From positions 372,001-436,000 of the forward strand of contig NZ_JAAIVJ010000001.1 of NCBI RefSeq assembly GCF_011008935.1: DNA of 64,000 bases, read 5' to 3'. Position 1 is the first letter of the stretch. Each line of letters begins with the position of its first letter. Source of the DNA: Tabrizicola oligotrophica. Its GTDB lineage: Bacteria > Pseudomonadota > Alphaproteobacteria > Rhodobacterales > Rhodobacteraceae. The notes under the pieces are model-generated. The model had not been told where the DNA came from. It searched no databases and saw only the letters and a list, made by a program, of their open reading frames with translations. Positions 53,080 to 61,406 of this stretch are shown in pieces. The position numbers were made by a program, and so were the translations under genes.

Positions 53080-53739
53080 ATGATCGCGTTCGAGAATGTC
53101 AGCAAGTCCTTCTGGACCGGGAAATCCCGCAAGGTCATCCTGGACCGCGCGAGTTTCAAGGTCGAGATCGGCAATTCGCTGGGCATCCTCGCGCGCAACG
53201 GCACCGGCAAGACCACGATCATCAACATGATGGCGGGGCTGGAAAAACCCGACGAGGGGTCCATCCTGCGCACCTCGCGCATCTCGTTTCCGCTGGGCTT
53301 CATGGGCGGCATCATGAGCAAGCACACCGCCACGGAAAACGCCCGCTACATCGCCCGGCTTTATAGCCTTGACCCCGACTACGTCGAAAGCTTCTGCCGC
53401 TGGCTCTGCGGTCTGAACGAATATTTCGACATGCCGGTCGGCACCTATTCCTCGGGCATGCGCTCGCGGCTCTCGTTCGCGCTGATGCTGGCGCTGGAGT
53501 TCGATATCTACCTGATCGACGAGGGCATGCCCTCTTCGACCGATGTCGAGTTCAACCGCAAGGCGGGACAAGTGCTGCGCCAACGGCTGAAGAACGCAAC
53601 CGTGGTGGTGGTGTCCCACGCACCGCAGACGCTGGAGAAATTCTGTCGCTCGGCGGCAGTCCTGCGCAACGGGCAGGTTTACATGTTCGACACTCTGGAA
53701 GAGGCGAAGCGGCTTTATGACTACGAAGCTCACAGTTAA
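53080..53739 (+). CDS. kpsT: capsule polysaccharide export ATPase KpsT
   Basis: A 219-residue ABC ATPase of the KpsT/CtrD/BexA type: Walker A ARNGTGKT (38-45, with Ala in place of the first Gly), the KpsT-typical FPLGFMGGIMSKHTATENARYIARLY, signature YSSGMRSRL and Walker B IYLIDEGM. It powers export of capsular polysaccharide across the inner membrane. The start at 53080 lies after a GCAGG. The permease KpsM, its required partner, is not encoded next to it. Its 3' end overlaps the next gene by 23 bp. Confidence 0.9.
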   Translation: MIAFENVSKSFWTGKSRKVILDRASFKVEIGNSLGILARNGTGKTTIINMMAGLEKPDEGSILRTSRISFPLGFMGGIMSKHTATENARYIARLYSLDPDYVESFCRWLCGLNEYFDMPVGTYSSGMRSRLSFALMLALEFDIYLIDEGMPSSTDVEFNRKAGQVLRQRLKNATVVVVSHAPQTLEKFCRSAAVLRNGQVYMFDTLEEAKRLYDYEAHS

Positions 53740-55444
53740 ACGGTTCCGCACCCGCCGGGTTGACCTGCCCGCAGCCGCGCCAGCCGCCGCACCGGCGCAG
53801 GCCGCCGCTGCGCCGCTGCCGCCGCCGCGCAGCGTTTCCCGCCCGCAGATCAACCCGAAAACCGGCCCCTCCGACGATGCCTTCGCCGCCGCCGCCAACG
53901 AGGACGGCTTCGGGGCAGACCGCTTCGACACCGCCCGGCTGAACGCCGCCCCCAGCGGCCCGATGGCACCCCCCGGCTCGCCCGAGGCGGCACCGCTGGT
54001 AATCGACGCCATCCGCCGCGAGGGCCTGACGGGGCGGCAATTGCGCATGGCCCGCCGGCTGGCGCAGAAACACGCCCTGCCCGCCACCTCGGATTTCGAC
54101 GCGGTGCGCCTGCTCAGGGCGCGCGGCATCGACCCGTTTCAGGCCAATTCCGTGCTGGAGCTGGTCTCCGGCGCCGACGGCTCTGGCCAGACCCCCTCGC
54201 GGGCGCTGACCGTCACCCCCGGCGGCGACGGCATCCAGTTGCCGCAGACCATCAAGCCGGTGCAGCTGCCCTCGACCGAGTTGCGCACCGAACAGGCGCA
54301 TCTGGCCGAGGTGATGAAGATCCAGCGCGACATTGCCCGCCGCCGCCGCCGCAAGTCGCTGCTGCTGATGGCGCGGCTTTCGGTGTTCGTGCTGTTGCCG
54401 GCCCTGCTGGCCGGGCTTTACTTCTACTCCATCGCCACGCCGATGTATGCCGCCCGCACCCAGTTCGTGATCCAGCAGGCCGAAGCCCCCGGCGCCTCGG
54501 CCATGGGCGGGCTGTTTTCCTCGACGCCGATGGCGACGGCGCAGGATTCGATCGCGGTGCAGGGCTATCTGCAAAGTCAGGTCGCCATGCAGCGGCTCGA
54601 GGCCGACAACGCCTTTCGCGGCCATTTCTCGGACCCGGGCATCGACGTGATCCAGCGCCTGTCGCCCGATGCCAGCGAAAGCGCGACTTACAAGCTGTAC
54701 AAGAAGATTGTCCGCATCGCCTATGACCCGACCGAGGGCGTGGTGAAGATGGAAATCATCGCCGCCGATCCGCAGAAGGCGGTGGAATTCTCGAATGCGC
54801 TGATCGGCTATGCCGAGGAACAGGTCGACCAGATGACCCAGCGGCTGCGCGAGGACCAGATGAAGGGCGCGCGCGAAAGTTATGAGGATGCCGAGCGCAA
54901 GTATCAGGAGGCGAATGTCCGCGTCGTCGAGCTGCAGGAAAAGTTCAAGGTCCTGTCCTCCGAGGCCGAGGTCGGGCTGATTACCAGCCAAATCGGTCAG
55001 CTGGAAACCCAGTTGACCCAGGACCAGCTGTCGCTGGCGCAGATGGAATCGAACCAGAATCCCAACAAGGCCCGGATGGAGCCGTTGAAGCGCCGGATCG
55101 ACACGCTGCAAACCCAGATCGCCGAATTGCGGGCGAGGCTGACCGAGGAGGGCAAGGACGGCTTCTCGCTGGCGCAGGTGCAGTCCGACCTTCTGGTGGC
55201 GCAGGCCGATGCCCAGACCCGCCAGCTCTTGCTCGCGCAGTCCTTGCAGGCCATGGAAACGGCACGGGTGGAAGCCAACCGCCAGACGCGCTATCTGTCG
55301 GTGGCGGTGGCTCCGGTGGCCCCCGACGAGGCCGCCTATCCGCGCGCCTTCGAAAACACCCTGGTCGTCTTGCTGATCTTCGCGGGCATCTACCTGATGG
55401 TCTCGATGACGGTGGCGATCCTCAGAGAGCAGGTTTCGGCGTGA
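53717..55444 (+). CDS. capsule export inner-membrane protein, KpsE/BexC/CtrB (Wzz-like) family
   Basis: A 575-residue protein: a Pro/Ala-rich cytosolic N-terminal region of about 210 residues containing a helical segment (EGLTGRQLRMARRLAQKH), a transmembrane helix at about 214-236, a large periplasmic coiled-coil domain (from about 350 to 530, for example RARLTEEGKDGFSLAQVQSD), and a second helix at about 546-569. This is the layout of polysaccharide co-polymerase proteins that link the inner-membrane transporter to the outer-membrane Wza-type channel. The N-terminal extension makes it much longer than E. coli KpsE. It overlaps kpsT by 23 bp and is coupled to kdsA. Confidence 0.87.
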   Translation: MTTKLTVKRFRTRRVDLPAAAPAAAPAQAAAAPLPPPRSVSRPQINPKTGPSDDAFAAAANEDGFGADRFDTARLNAAPSGPMAPPGSPEAAPLVIDAIRREGLTGRQLRMARRLAQKHALPATSDFDAVRLLRARGIDPFQANSVLELVSGADGSGQTPSRALTVTPGGDGIQLPQTIKPVQLPSTELRTEQAHLAEVMKIQRDIARRRRRKSLLLMARLSVFVLLPALLAGLYFYSIATPMYAARTQFVIQQAEAPGASAMGGLFSSTPMATAQDSIAVQGYLQSQVAMQRLEADNAFRGHFSDPGIDVIQRLSPDASESATYKLYKKIVRIAYDPTEGVVKMEIIAADPQKAVEFSNALIGYAEEQVDQMTQRLREDQMKGARESYEDAERKYQEANVRVVELQEKFKVLSSEAEVGLITSQIGQLETQLTQDQLSLAQMESNQNPNKARMEPLKRRIDTLQTQIAELRARLTEEGKDGFSLAQVQSDLLVAQADAQTRQLLLAQSLQAMETARVEANRQTRYLSVAVAPVAPDEAAYPRAFENTLVVLLIFAGIYLMVSMTVAILREQVSA

Positions 55445-56280
55445 TGACGATGAAAGATGTGGCAATCGGCGGGCTGACGGTGGGCAATGACCGTCCACTC
55501 ATGGTGATTGCGGGCCCCTGCCAGCTGGAAAGTCTGGACCATGCCCAGATGATCGCCGGCGTCCTGTCCGAAGCCTGCAAGGCTGCCGGCGCGCAATTCG
55601 TCTTCAAGGCGAGCTACGACAAGGCCAACCGCACCAGCCTGAAGGGCAAGCGCGGCATGGGAATGGAAGCAGGGCTGAAGGTGCTGGAGGCGGTCCGCGC
55701 CATGGGCATGCCGGTCTTGACCGACTTCCACGAGCCCGAGCAGGCCGCCGAAGTCGCCGCCGTGGTCGATGTGCTGCAGATCCCGGCGCTGCTCTGCCGG
55801 CAGACCGATCTCCTGCTGGCGGCCGGCCGCACCGGCGCGGCGGTGAACGTGAAGAAGGGCCAGTTCCTTGACCCCTACGGCATGGCCAATGTCGCCGAAA
55901 AGATCGCCTCGACTGGCAATGAGCGCATCCTCTTGACCGAACGCGGCACGACCTTTGGCTATAACGGCCTTGTCGCCGACATGCGCAGCCTGCCGATCAT
56001 GGGCCGCACCGGCTATCCGGTGGTGATGGACGCCACCCACGCTGTCGCCTTCCCCGGTGGCCTCGGTGACAGCTCGGGCGGCCAGCGCGAGTTTGCCCCG
56101 GTGCTGGCGCGGGCGGCGGTGGCGCTGGGGATTGCCGGGGTGTTCCTGGAAACCCATCAGGACCCGGACCGCGCCCCCTCGGACGGGCCGAACATGATCC
56201 GCCTGCACGACATGCCGGGGCTGATCGACAGCCTGATGGGCTTTGACCGGCTGGCCAAGGCCGACCCGCTGCGGGTCTGA
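55444..56280 (+). CDS. kdsA: 3-deoxy-8-phosphooctulonate synthase
   Basis: A 278-residue Kdo-8-phosphate synthase: MVIAGPCQLES, FKASYDKANRTS, GMGMEAGLKVLEAV, DFHEPEQAAEV, and KKGQFLDPYGMANV. It condenses phosphoenolpyruvate with arabinose 5-phosphate in Kdo synthesis. The ATG overlaps the TGA of the capsule export gene (TGATG); GTG at 55441 is an alternative start. Kdo is needed for lipid A core and for the poly-Kdo linker of group 2-type capsules, which makes the coupling meaningful. Confidence 0.95.
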   Translation: MTMKDVAIGGLTVGNDRPLMVIAGPCQLESLDHAQMIAGVLSEACKAAGAQFVFKASYDKANRTSLKGKRGMGMEAGLKVLEAVRAMGMPVLTDFHEPEQAAEVAAVVDVLQIPALLCRQTDLLLAAGRTGAAVNVKKGQFLDPYGMANVAEKIASTGNERILLTERGTTFGYNGLVADMRSLPIMGRTGYPVVMDATHAVAFPGGLGDSSGGQREFAPVLARAAVALGIAGVFLETHQDPDRAPSDGPNMIRLHDMPGLIDSLMGFDRLAKADPLRV

Positions 56281-56286
56281 CCGCCC

Positions 56287-56350
56287 CTCCTCGGGCGCCG
56301 CCGGCTTCTCGTCGCGGCGTCCGGCGACGAGCGACGAAGTCGACGAGGAG
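56287..56350. repeat. two-module intergenic repeat, copy B
   Basis: Module 1' (56287-56315, containing CTCCTCGGGCG and CTTCTCGTCGC) is followed by module 2' (56324-56350, containing AGCGACGAAGTCGACGAGGAG minus its first base). Read on the opposite strand, the modules match copy A at 34093-34154 but in the opposite order. It starts six bases after the kdsA stop. Confidence 0.65.
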
Positions 56351-56357
56351 GCGCGGC

Positions 56358-57536
56358 TCAGGCTACCTGCCCTGCCGCCCAGCCCGACGACCAGGCCCAC
56401 TGGAAGTTGTAGCCGCCGAGCCAGCCGGTGACATCCACCACCTCGCCGATGAAATAGAGCCCCGGCACCCCCTTGGCCTCCATGGTGCGGGCATCGAGCG
56501 CCGCGGTGTCGACGCCGCCCAGCGTCACCTCGGCAGTGCGATAGCCCTCCGATCCGACCGGCATCAGCGACCACTCCCGCATCTGCGCCGCCACCCGCTC
56601 CAGCGCGGCATTCGACAGCGTGCCGAGCGGTGCCTCAAGGCCCAGGTCGGCCTCGATCTGCCGGGCCAGCTTTTCCGGCACCAGCCGCGCCAGATGGCTG
56701 CGCAGCAGCGCCCTGGCGTTCTCCTGCTTGCCTGCCCGCAGCGCCGCGGCCACATCCACGCCCGGACAGAGGTTCAGCGATATCGCCTGCCCCTCGCGCC
56801 AATAGCTCGAGATCTGCAGGATCGCCGGGCCGGAAAGCCCGCGATGGGTGAACAGCACTGCCTCGTCAAAACTGGTCTTGCCGCAACTGGCGCGGCCCTG
56901 CACCGACACCCCGGCGAGCGGCGCCATCCACTGAAGCTCCTGCTCGGCGAAGGTCAGCGGCACCAGCGCGGGCCGGGTCTCCACCAGCGGCAGGCCGAAA
57001 CTTTCAGCCAGTTGATAGCCGAACCCGGTTGCCCCCATCTTCGGGATCGACTTGCCGCCAGTGGCCACGATCACCGCCCCCGCCTGCAGCCCCCCGCGCG
57101 CCGTCTCCACCGCGAAGCCCGAGCCCGCGCGCCGCACCGCGCCGACCGGACAGGACAGCCACAGCTCCGCCCCCGCCCGCTCCAGATCACCGGTCAGCAG
57201 CGCCACGACCTCGCGCGCCGAGCCGTCGCAGAACAGCTGCCCCAGCGTCTTTTCGTGCCAGCCGATCCCGGCCGCATCCAGACGGCCGATGATGTCCCAT
57301 TGCGTGAACCGCTTCAGCGCCGACAGCGCAAAACGTGGATTTTTCGACAGGAAGCGGTCGGCGGCGATGCCAAGGTTGGTGAAATTGCACCGCCCGCCGC
57401 CCGAGATGCGAATCTTCTCGCCCGCCCGCGCGGCATGGTCGATGACCACCACCCGCCGGCCCCGCCGCGCCGCCTCGATGCCAGCCATCAGGCCCGCAGC
57501 CCCCGCGCCCAGAACGATCACATCCATCTGTTTCAT
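56358..57536 (-). CDS. BaiN/RdsA-type (HI0933-like) FAD-dependent oxidoreductase
   Basis: A 392-residue flavoprotein: N-terminal dinucleotide fold VIVLGAGAAGLMAGIEAA, the family motif GEKIRISGGGRCNFTN, the IVATGGKSIPKMGATGFGYQLAE segment and the C-terminal GLYFIGEVVDVTGWLGGYNFQWAWSSG. BaiN-like proteins occur in most bacteria; physiological substrate is unknown except in bile-acid metabolism. The start at 57536 gives MKQMDVIVLG. It is convergent with kdsA across repeat copy B. Confidence 0.9.
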   Translation of the reverse strand: MKQMDVIVLGAGAAGLMAGIEAARRGRRVVVIDHAARAGEKIRISGGGRCNFTNLGIAADRFLSKNPRFALSALKRFTQWDIIGRLDAAGIGWHEKTLGQLFCDGSAREVVALLTGDLERAGAELWLSCPVGAVRRAGSGFAVETARGGLQAGAVIVATGGKSIPKMGATGFGYQLAESFGLPLVETRPALVPLTFAEQELQWMAPLAGVSVQGRASCGKTSFDEAVLFTHRGLSGPAILQISSYWREGQAISLNLCPGVDVAAALRAGKQENARALLRSHLARLVPEKLARQIEADLGLEAPLGTLSNAALERVAAQMREWSLMPVGSEGYRTAEVTLGGVDTAALDARTMEAKGVPGLYFIGEVVDVTGWLGGYNFQWAWSSGWAAGQVA

Positions 57537-57666
57537 CCCTGCGCCATAGCCGCCACCTCCGGGCCTGGCAACCGCCCAGACGGACAACCGCCCGGAAAGC
57601 ATCCGAGATTTTTGCGAAATCCCTCTTGCACCCCCCAGAGCCCTTCGCTAAACACCCCCCCACGGT

Positions 57667-57741
57667 TGGGGCGTCGCCAAGCGGTAAGGCAGCGGTTTTT
57701 GGTACCGCCATACCTAGGTTCGAATCCTAGCGCCCCAGCCA
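57667..57741 (+). tRNA. tRNA-Gln (anticodon UUG)
   Basis: A 75-nt cloverleaf: acceptor TGGGGCG with CGCCCCA, D arm TCGCCAAGCGGTAAGGCA, anticodon stem GCGGT/ACCGC with loop TTTTGGT (anticodon TTG), T arm with GGTTCGAATCC, discriminator G and encoded CCA. It stands alone. Confidence 0.97.
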
Positions 57742-57869
57742 ACCTTCTCCTTTGGAAATCACGCGCAGCGCCGGGAATTGCACCGGTTTTGGCGGTGTGC
57801 CGCAGGCATGCGCTGGTTGGTCTGAAGGCCTGTTTTGCGCCACTCCGCCATCCCAGACCGCTGCAATGC

Positions 57870-57895
57870 AAAAGGGCGCGGTCATCGCCGCGCCC
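57870..57895 (-). terminator. terminator of the sulfotransferase-like gene
   Basis: On the minus strand GGGCGCGG, loop CGATGA, CCGCGCCC, then TTTT (57895 to 57870), about 70 bp after the stop of the gene at 57967-59112. Confidence 0.75.
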
Positions 57896-57966
57896 CTTGA
57901 TCGTCCCTTCAAGTCGAGGTCTGCCCAATCATGGCTCTGCCGTCTGACAGGCCAGACTGGTGCTGC

Positions 57967-59112
57967 TCAAACTTCGGCTTGCCGCTTGTTCATCCCCCGA
58001 CCGGCGCGGCGTTTGCCAGCGCGGCGTTTGCCGACATTCGAGAGCGCGCCCTGAATCTGTGCCGGGCGCAGTTTCTCCGGGCGCACGGCCATGCGAAAAT
58101 GCATTGGGTCCGCCTCCATCACCCGGCGCATCAGGTGTCCGATCCCGTCAATCACGCGAATCGCGTCGGCGCTGAAATAATCCTCGATCTTCAGAGACTG
58201 GATTTCGGATGGAGCCTTGTTGACCGAGGCTTCCAGCGCATCGGCCAACGGGCTGCCCTGGAAGAACGCGGCATCCATGGCCTTCGCATCTTCCATATAG
58301 GCTGACCGCACCTTCTCGGCCAAAGACCTGTGCATGTAAGGCTTGGCGAAGCTGGCGGTCTTGGGCAGTGACGACAGGAAGGACGCGAAGTTCCAGCCGA
58401 CCGCCCCGGGCAACTCGTCGCCGTACTGCTTGCTTTCGTCAAGGCGCTGGTGCAGGCGCCGCATTGCCATCAGATCGGCGATCGACAGGCTTTCGTTGGC
58501 AATGGCCTTGCTGTCGATCTCGATCTCGGCGCCTTCGAACGCAAAGTCGAGGAAGTCGCGCACCACATCACCGCCCTTCAGCCGATCGCGGATCATCGGG
58601 CGTACATGGAAGGCATCGCCGAACACTTCGCGCCAGCGGGTAAAGCGGGGGAGATAGGTCAGCAGACCGTTGGCAAGAAAATGGTCATGTGCTGCCTCCA
58701 CATCGCCATGAAACTTGCCCTGCTTGCTGCGCTCGGCATAGCTCGAGACCAGCCGTTCCGCATGCGGGCGGACATAGGCGATCATTCGAATCCTGCCCTT
58801 GAACTCCGGAAAGAAGCGGTCCAGCGCCTCGGCCAGTGCCGTCGGCCGCACGAATTCGAAATTCTCCGCGGAGATGATGGCAATTTCGCTGTCGGAGTGG
58901 CGGATCCGGTCAGACAGCCGCCCCCATCTTTCCTGCACCAGTTCGGAATTGCCCTTGCCGCGCAGGCAGTCAGCCATCGGATTGTGGTTCATCTGCGCAG
59001 GATAGACGTAGCTGCGCCCCTGAACGGTGAACAGATCCTCGGCCAGCGCCGACTGGATCGAGGTCGTGCCCGTCTTGCAGTCCCCAAGGTGAATTACGAT
59101 TTCCTGAACCAT
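57967..59112 (-). CDS. sulfotransferase-like P-loop protein (2 of 3)
   Basis: A 381-residue protein with the phosphosulfate-binding loop HLGDCKTGTTSIQ at residues 8-20 and the second PAPS-contact region IAYVRPHAERLVSSYAERSKQG. The start at 59112 has GGAGAG upstream and puts the loop at the N-terminus as in relatives. The C-terminal 20 residues are strongly basic and include two tandem KRRAG units coded by a 15-bp repeat at about 58007-58036. The target may be a glycan. It is followed on the same strand by its terminator and preceded by a third family member. Confidence 0.75.
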   Translation of the reverse strand: MVQEIVIHLGDCKTGTTSIQSALAEDLFTVQGRSYVYPAQMNHNPMADCLRGKGNSELVQERWGRLSDRIRHSDSEIAIISAENFEFVRPTALAEALDRFFPEFKGRIRMIAYVRPHAERLVSSYAERSKQGKFHGDVEAAHDHFLANGLLTYLPRFTRWREVFGDAFHVRPMIRDRLKGGDVVRDFLDFAFEGAEIEIDSKAIANESLSIADLMAMRRLHQRLDESKQYGDELPGAVGWNFASFLSSLPKTASFAKPYMHRSLAEKVRSAYMEDAKAMDAAFFQGSPLADALEASVNKAPSEIQSLKIEDYFSADAIRVIDGIGHLMRRVMEADPMHFRMAVRPEKLRPAQIQGALSNVGKRRAGKRRAGRGMNKRQAEV

Positions 59113-59274
59113 CACATCTCTCCAGCAAGTCCTCGGCGCGGCCCTTTGGGCCACAAGCCGCCTGTCTCGGGTTTCGCCACGGCGCGAACAGCCGGGGTGT
59201 TATTGGCTGCCAGTCATAGCCGGCCCTCGCCCGCGCGCAAGCCTCTTGCGGGCTGCCGCCTGCGCCCGGCCCGC

Positions 59275-60303
59275 CTAACGCTGGGCTCGGGCCTCGGGAT
59301 CGGACAGCCCGGCGTCGGCCAGTTCATACTGGTGCGCCAGCTTGCGCAGCATCGGGGCCACGAAGTCGCGCATCAATTCGTAGCTGTCAGCGGGCAGGAT
59401 CTGGTCGGCCACGATCGCATCGGGGGCGGGCAGCGGCTCGCGGAACAACTGGTCGCGACCGAAATACTGGCGGGCGACCGTGGCATTTCCGACCTCATAG
59501 GCGGAAAGAACCGCAGCGCGTGTCGCCGAGTCCATCAGGAATCCGGACGATTTGCCCCGTCGCTGCGCCAGTTGCTGGTCCATCGCAATGACTGCGGTTT
59601 CGATCAGCGTGCGGTATTTCGGTGGGATTTCGTCCAGCGGCATGGCGCGCATGAACTCCGAAGAGATCGGTGCCAACGAGGAATTGACATGTGGCGGTTC
59701 ACTGAACGTAGTCAGATCGGCCAGCCCCAGATCCTTGCAAAATGCCACGACCGGCCCGTCGGGCATTTCGCCGCGTTCGAACACCCGCAGGATCAGGTTC
59801 TCGGGACCGAACAAATCCGCGAGATGGGTGGTGATGCGGTCATAATGGATCCAGTGGAACTCCTCGCGCCGCTCAAGGAACTGCGGGAAGGTCAGATGGG
59901 CCAGCGCGGCGTTCCACTGCCATTTGACATTCTGCTGATGCCAGCTTTCCAGCCACAGATCCTGCCGCCGCATCGAAAACAGGATCTTCACGTCGAAGTC
60001 ATCGGCAAACTTCTGAAGCACCGACAGATCGCGGCGCATCGAAACATCCTCGTCGCTCAGCACGATCGAATGGATCGGGGATTTCTTGCTGTCGGCGCGC
60101 TTCCGGATTTCGGCCGACAGCTCTTTCACATCAAGATCGCCTGAGAAGATCCGGTTGAACAGCTGAACGCTGCGACCGGCCCCGTAGAGGTTGAAATAGC
60201 CGGCGCGCTGAAGGGCTTCGAAATTGTCGCGCAGAAAGGTCTGGATCGACGTGGTTGCCGTCCGGTGCGCTCCGATATGGATGAAAAGTCGCCGCTTCAT
60301 CAT
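59275..60303 (-). CDS. sulfotransferase-like P-loop protein (3 of 3)
   Basis: A 342-residue protein whose N-terminal FIHIGAHRTATTSIQTFL matches the PAPS-binding loop with Ala in place of the usual Gly, and whose MRRQDLWLESWHQQ segment corresponds to the second PAPS contact. Two adjacent ATG codons (60303 and 60300) are possible starts; there is no clear ribosome-binding site. The longer frame from 60528 is Arg/Pro-rich and not homologous, and was rejected. It lies upstream of the second family member on the same strand, 162 bp apart. Confidence 0.72.
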   Translation of the reverse strand: MMKRRLFIHIGAHRTATTSIQTFLRDNFEALQRAGYFNLYGAGRSVQLFNRIFSGDLDVKELSAEIRKRADSKKSPIHSIVLSDEDVSMRRDLSVLQKFADDFDVKILFSMRRQDLWLESWHQQNVKWQWNAALAHLTFPQFLERREEFHWIHYDRITTHLADLFGPENLILRVFERGEMPDGPVVAFCKDLGLADLTTFSEPPHVNSSLAPISSEFMRAMPLDEIPPKYRTLIETAVIAMDQQLAQRRGKSSGFLMDSATRAAVLSAYEVGNATVARQYFGRDQLFREPLPAPDAIVADQILPADSYELMRDFVAPMLRKLAHQYELADAGLSDPEARAQR

Positions 60304-60632
60304 GTGCTCATGTAACCGCTTGCCTTCGCTGTGTAGTCTTGCGCGCCCGGCGGGTGCAAGGGGCTTGCGGCCGACGCGGCGTACCTTGGCGCGCTTGTAT
60401 CGCCGCGGTGTCGGAAAGCACCGGGAAGCGCCCCCAATGACAATGACCGGCAGGCCATGCAAATCGGCAGGCGACGGGGTGGCAGGCGACGGGGTGGGGC
60501 GTCTGGCCCTGCCGGGTGCGGCTGCCACGCCCTCACTTCCGGGCGAGGCGGAGCTCTTGTTTCATTGGCGGGATTGACAGTGCCGGCCGCCGGGGTCATG
60601 CGTCGGCGGCAAAGTCCATCGGGGGATCATCG
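60304..60632. other. non-coding stretch with a 15-bp tandem repeat
   Basis: No convincing gene in 329 bp. GGCAGGCGACGGGGT occurs twice without gap (60466-60480 and 60481-60495). Frames crossing it on either strand are low-complexity Arg/Pro sequences. The stretch should contain the promoters of the two divergent genes. Confidence 0.6.
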
Positions 60633-61082
60633 ATGTCCAGTCGTTCCGTTTCAGCCTTGACCGCGGTGCTGCTTCTGGCGGCCTGCGGGGCGTCCAAGGA
60701 CATGCAGCTTTATCCGACCGGCGGGCCGCTCGCGGCATTGACGCCGCCGCCGGTGATCGTGGCGAAAGCCTCGAACACCAAGGACAATTCGGGCGAGTTG
60801 AGCTTCCGCATCCCGAAGGGTCCGCGCTGCAGGGGCACCTGGAGCAGCGTTGCCCCCCGCGTTCAGGTGCGCGAGCGCGGAATCAGCCTGTCGATCCGCG
60901 ATCTGGGCGGCAATATCGGGCGCAGCACCGAAACCGTCGGGGGCGTCAATACCGGCGAGATCTATGCCGTCTGCCGCGATGGCACCATTGTGCAGGGCAG
61001 TTTCGTCATGGGCAGCGGCACCACCAGCGGCACCGGGACGGCCACCGATACGCTGGGCAACAGCTACAAGATCCTGTTCTGA
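60633..61082 (+). CDS. hypothetical lipoprotein
   Basis: A 149-residue precursor with a lipoprotein signal peptide (SALTAVLLLAAC, lipobox cysteine C18). The mature part is a beta-rich domain with two more cysteines (RCRG and VCRD) and a Gly/Thr-rich C-terminal strand. No family is recognised. GGGGGA lies upstream of the ATG. It is transcribed away from the sulfotransferase-like genes. Confidence 0.72.
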   Translation: MSSRSVSALTAVLLLAACGASKDMQLYPTGGPLAALTPPPVIVAKASNTKDNSGELSFRIPKGPRCRGTWSSVAPRVQVRERGISLSIRDLGGNIGRSTETVGGVNTGEIYAVCRDGTIVQGSFVMGSGTTSGTGTATDTLGNSYKILF

Positions 61083-61169
61083 GCCCGCCGCTCACGCGCG
61101 GCGATTGAAACCGGCCGCAAAGCCGGGCATGAAGCGGCAAACAAGGCGCAGACTAAGGCGGGGGATGCG

Positions 61170-61385
61170 ATGGACTGGCTGATCTGGATCGGGGCGGCTT
61201 TGACGCTTCTGGGAGTGGCGGGGCTGGTCTGGTGCATCGTCCTTGCGATGCGGGCAAAGCGGGCCGGCCTGCCGGATGCCGAGATGCGCGCCGCTCTGCA
61301 GCGGGTGGTCGTGCTGAACATGGCGGCGCTGGCTGTCTCGGGCCTCGGGCTGATGTGCGTGGTCTTCGGGGTGTTCGTGGCCTGA
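61170..61385 (+). CDS. small two-helix membrane protein (71 aa)
   Basis: A 71-residue protein with transmembrane helices at about 5-27 and 48-70 and a short charged loop (RAKRAGLPDAEMRAALQR) between them. No known family. It follows the lipoprotein gene by 87 bp on the same strand and is convergent with the FadJ-like gene. Confidence 0.65.
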   Translation: MDWLIWIGAALTLLGVAGLVWCIVLAMRAKRAGLPDAEMRAALQRVVVLNMAALAVSGLGLMCVVFGVFVA

Positions 61386-61406
61386 GCCCCGGCCTCAGCC
61401 CCTGTC

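Noticed and set aside
60300-60599. 99-residue minus-strand frame upstream of the third sulfotransferase-like gene
   Set aside because: It crosses the 15-bp tandem repeat and is Pro/Arg-rich without homology or a start signal.
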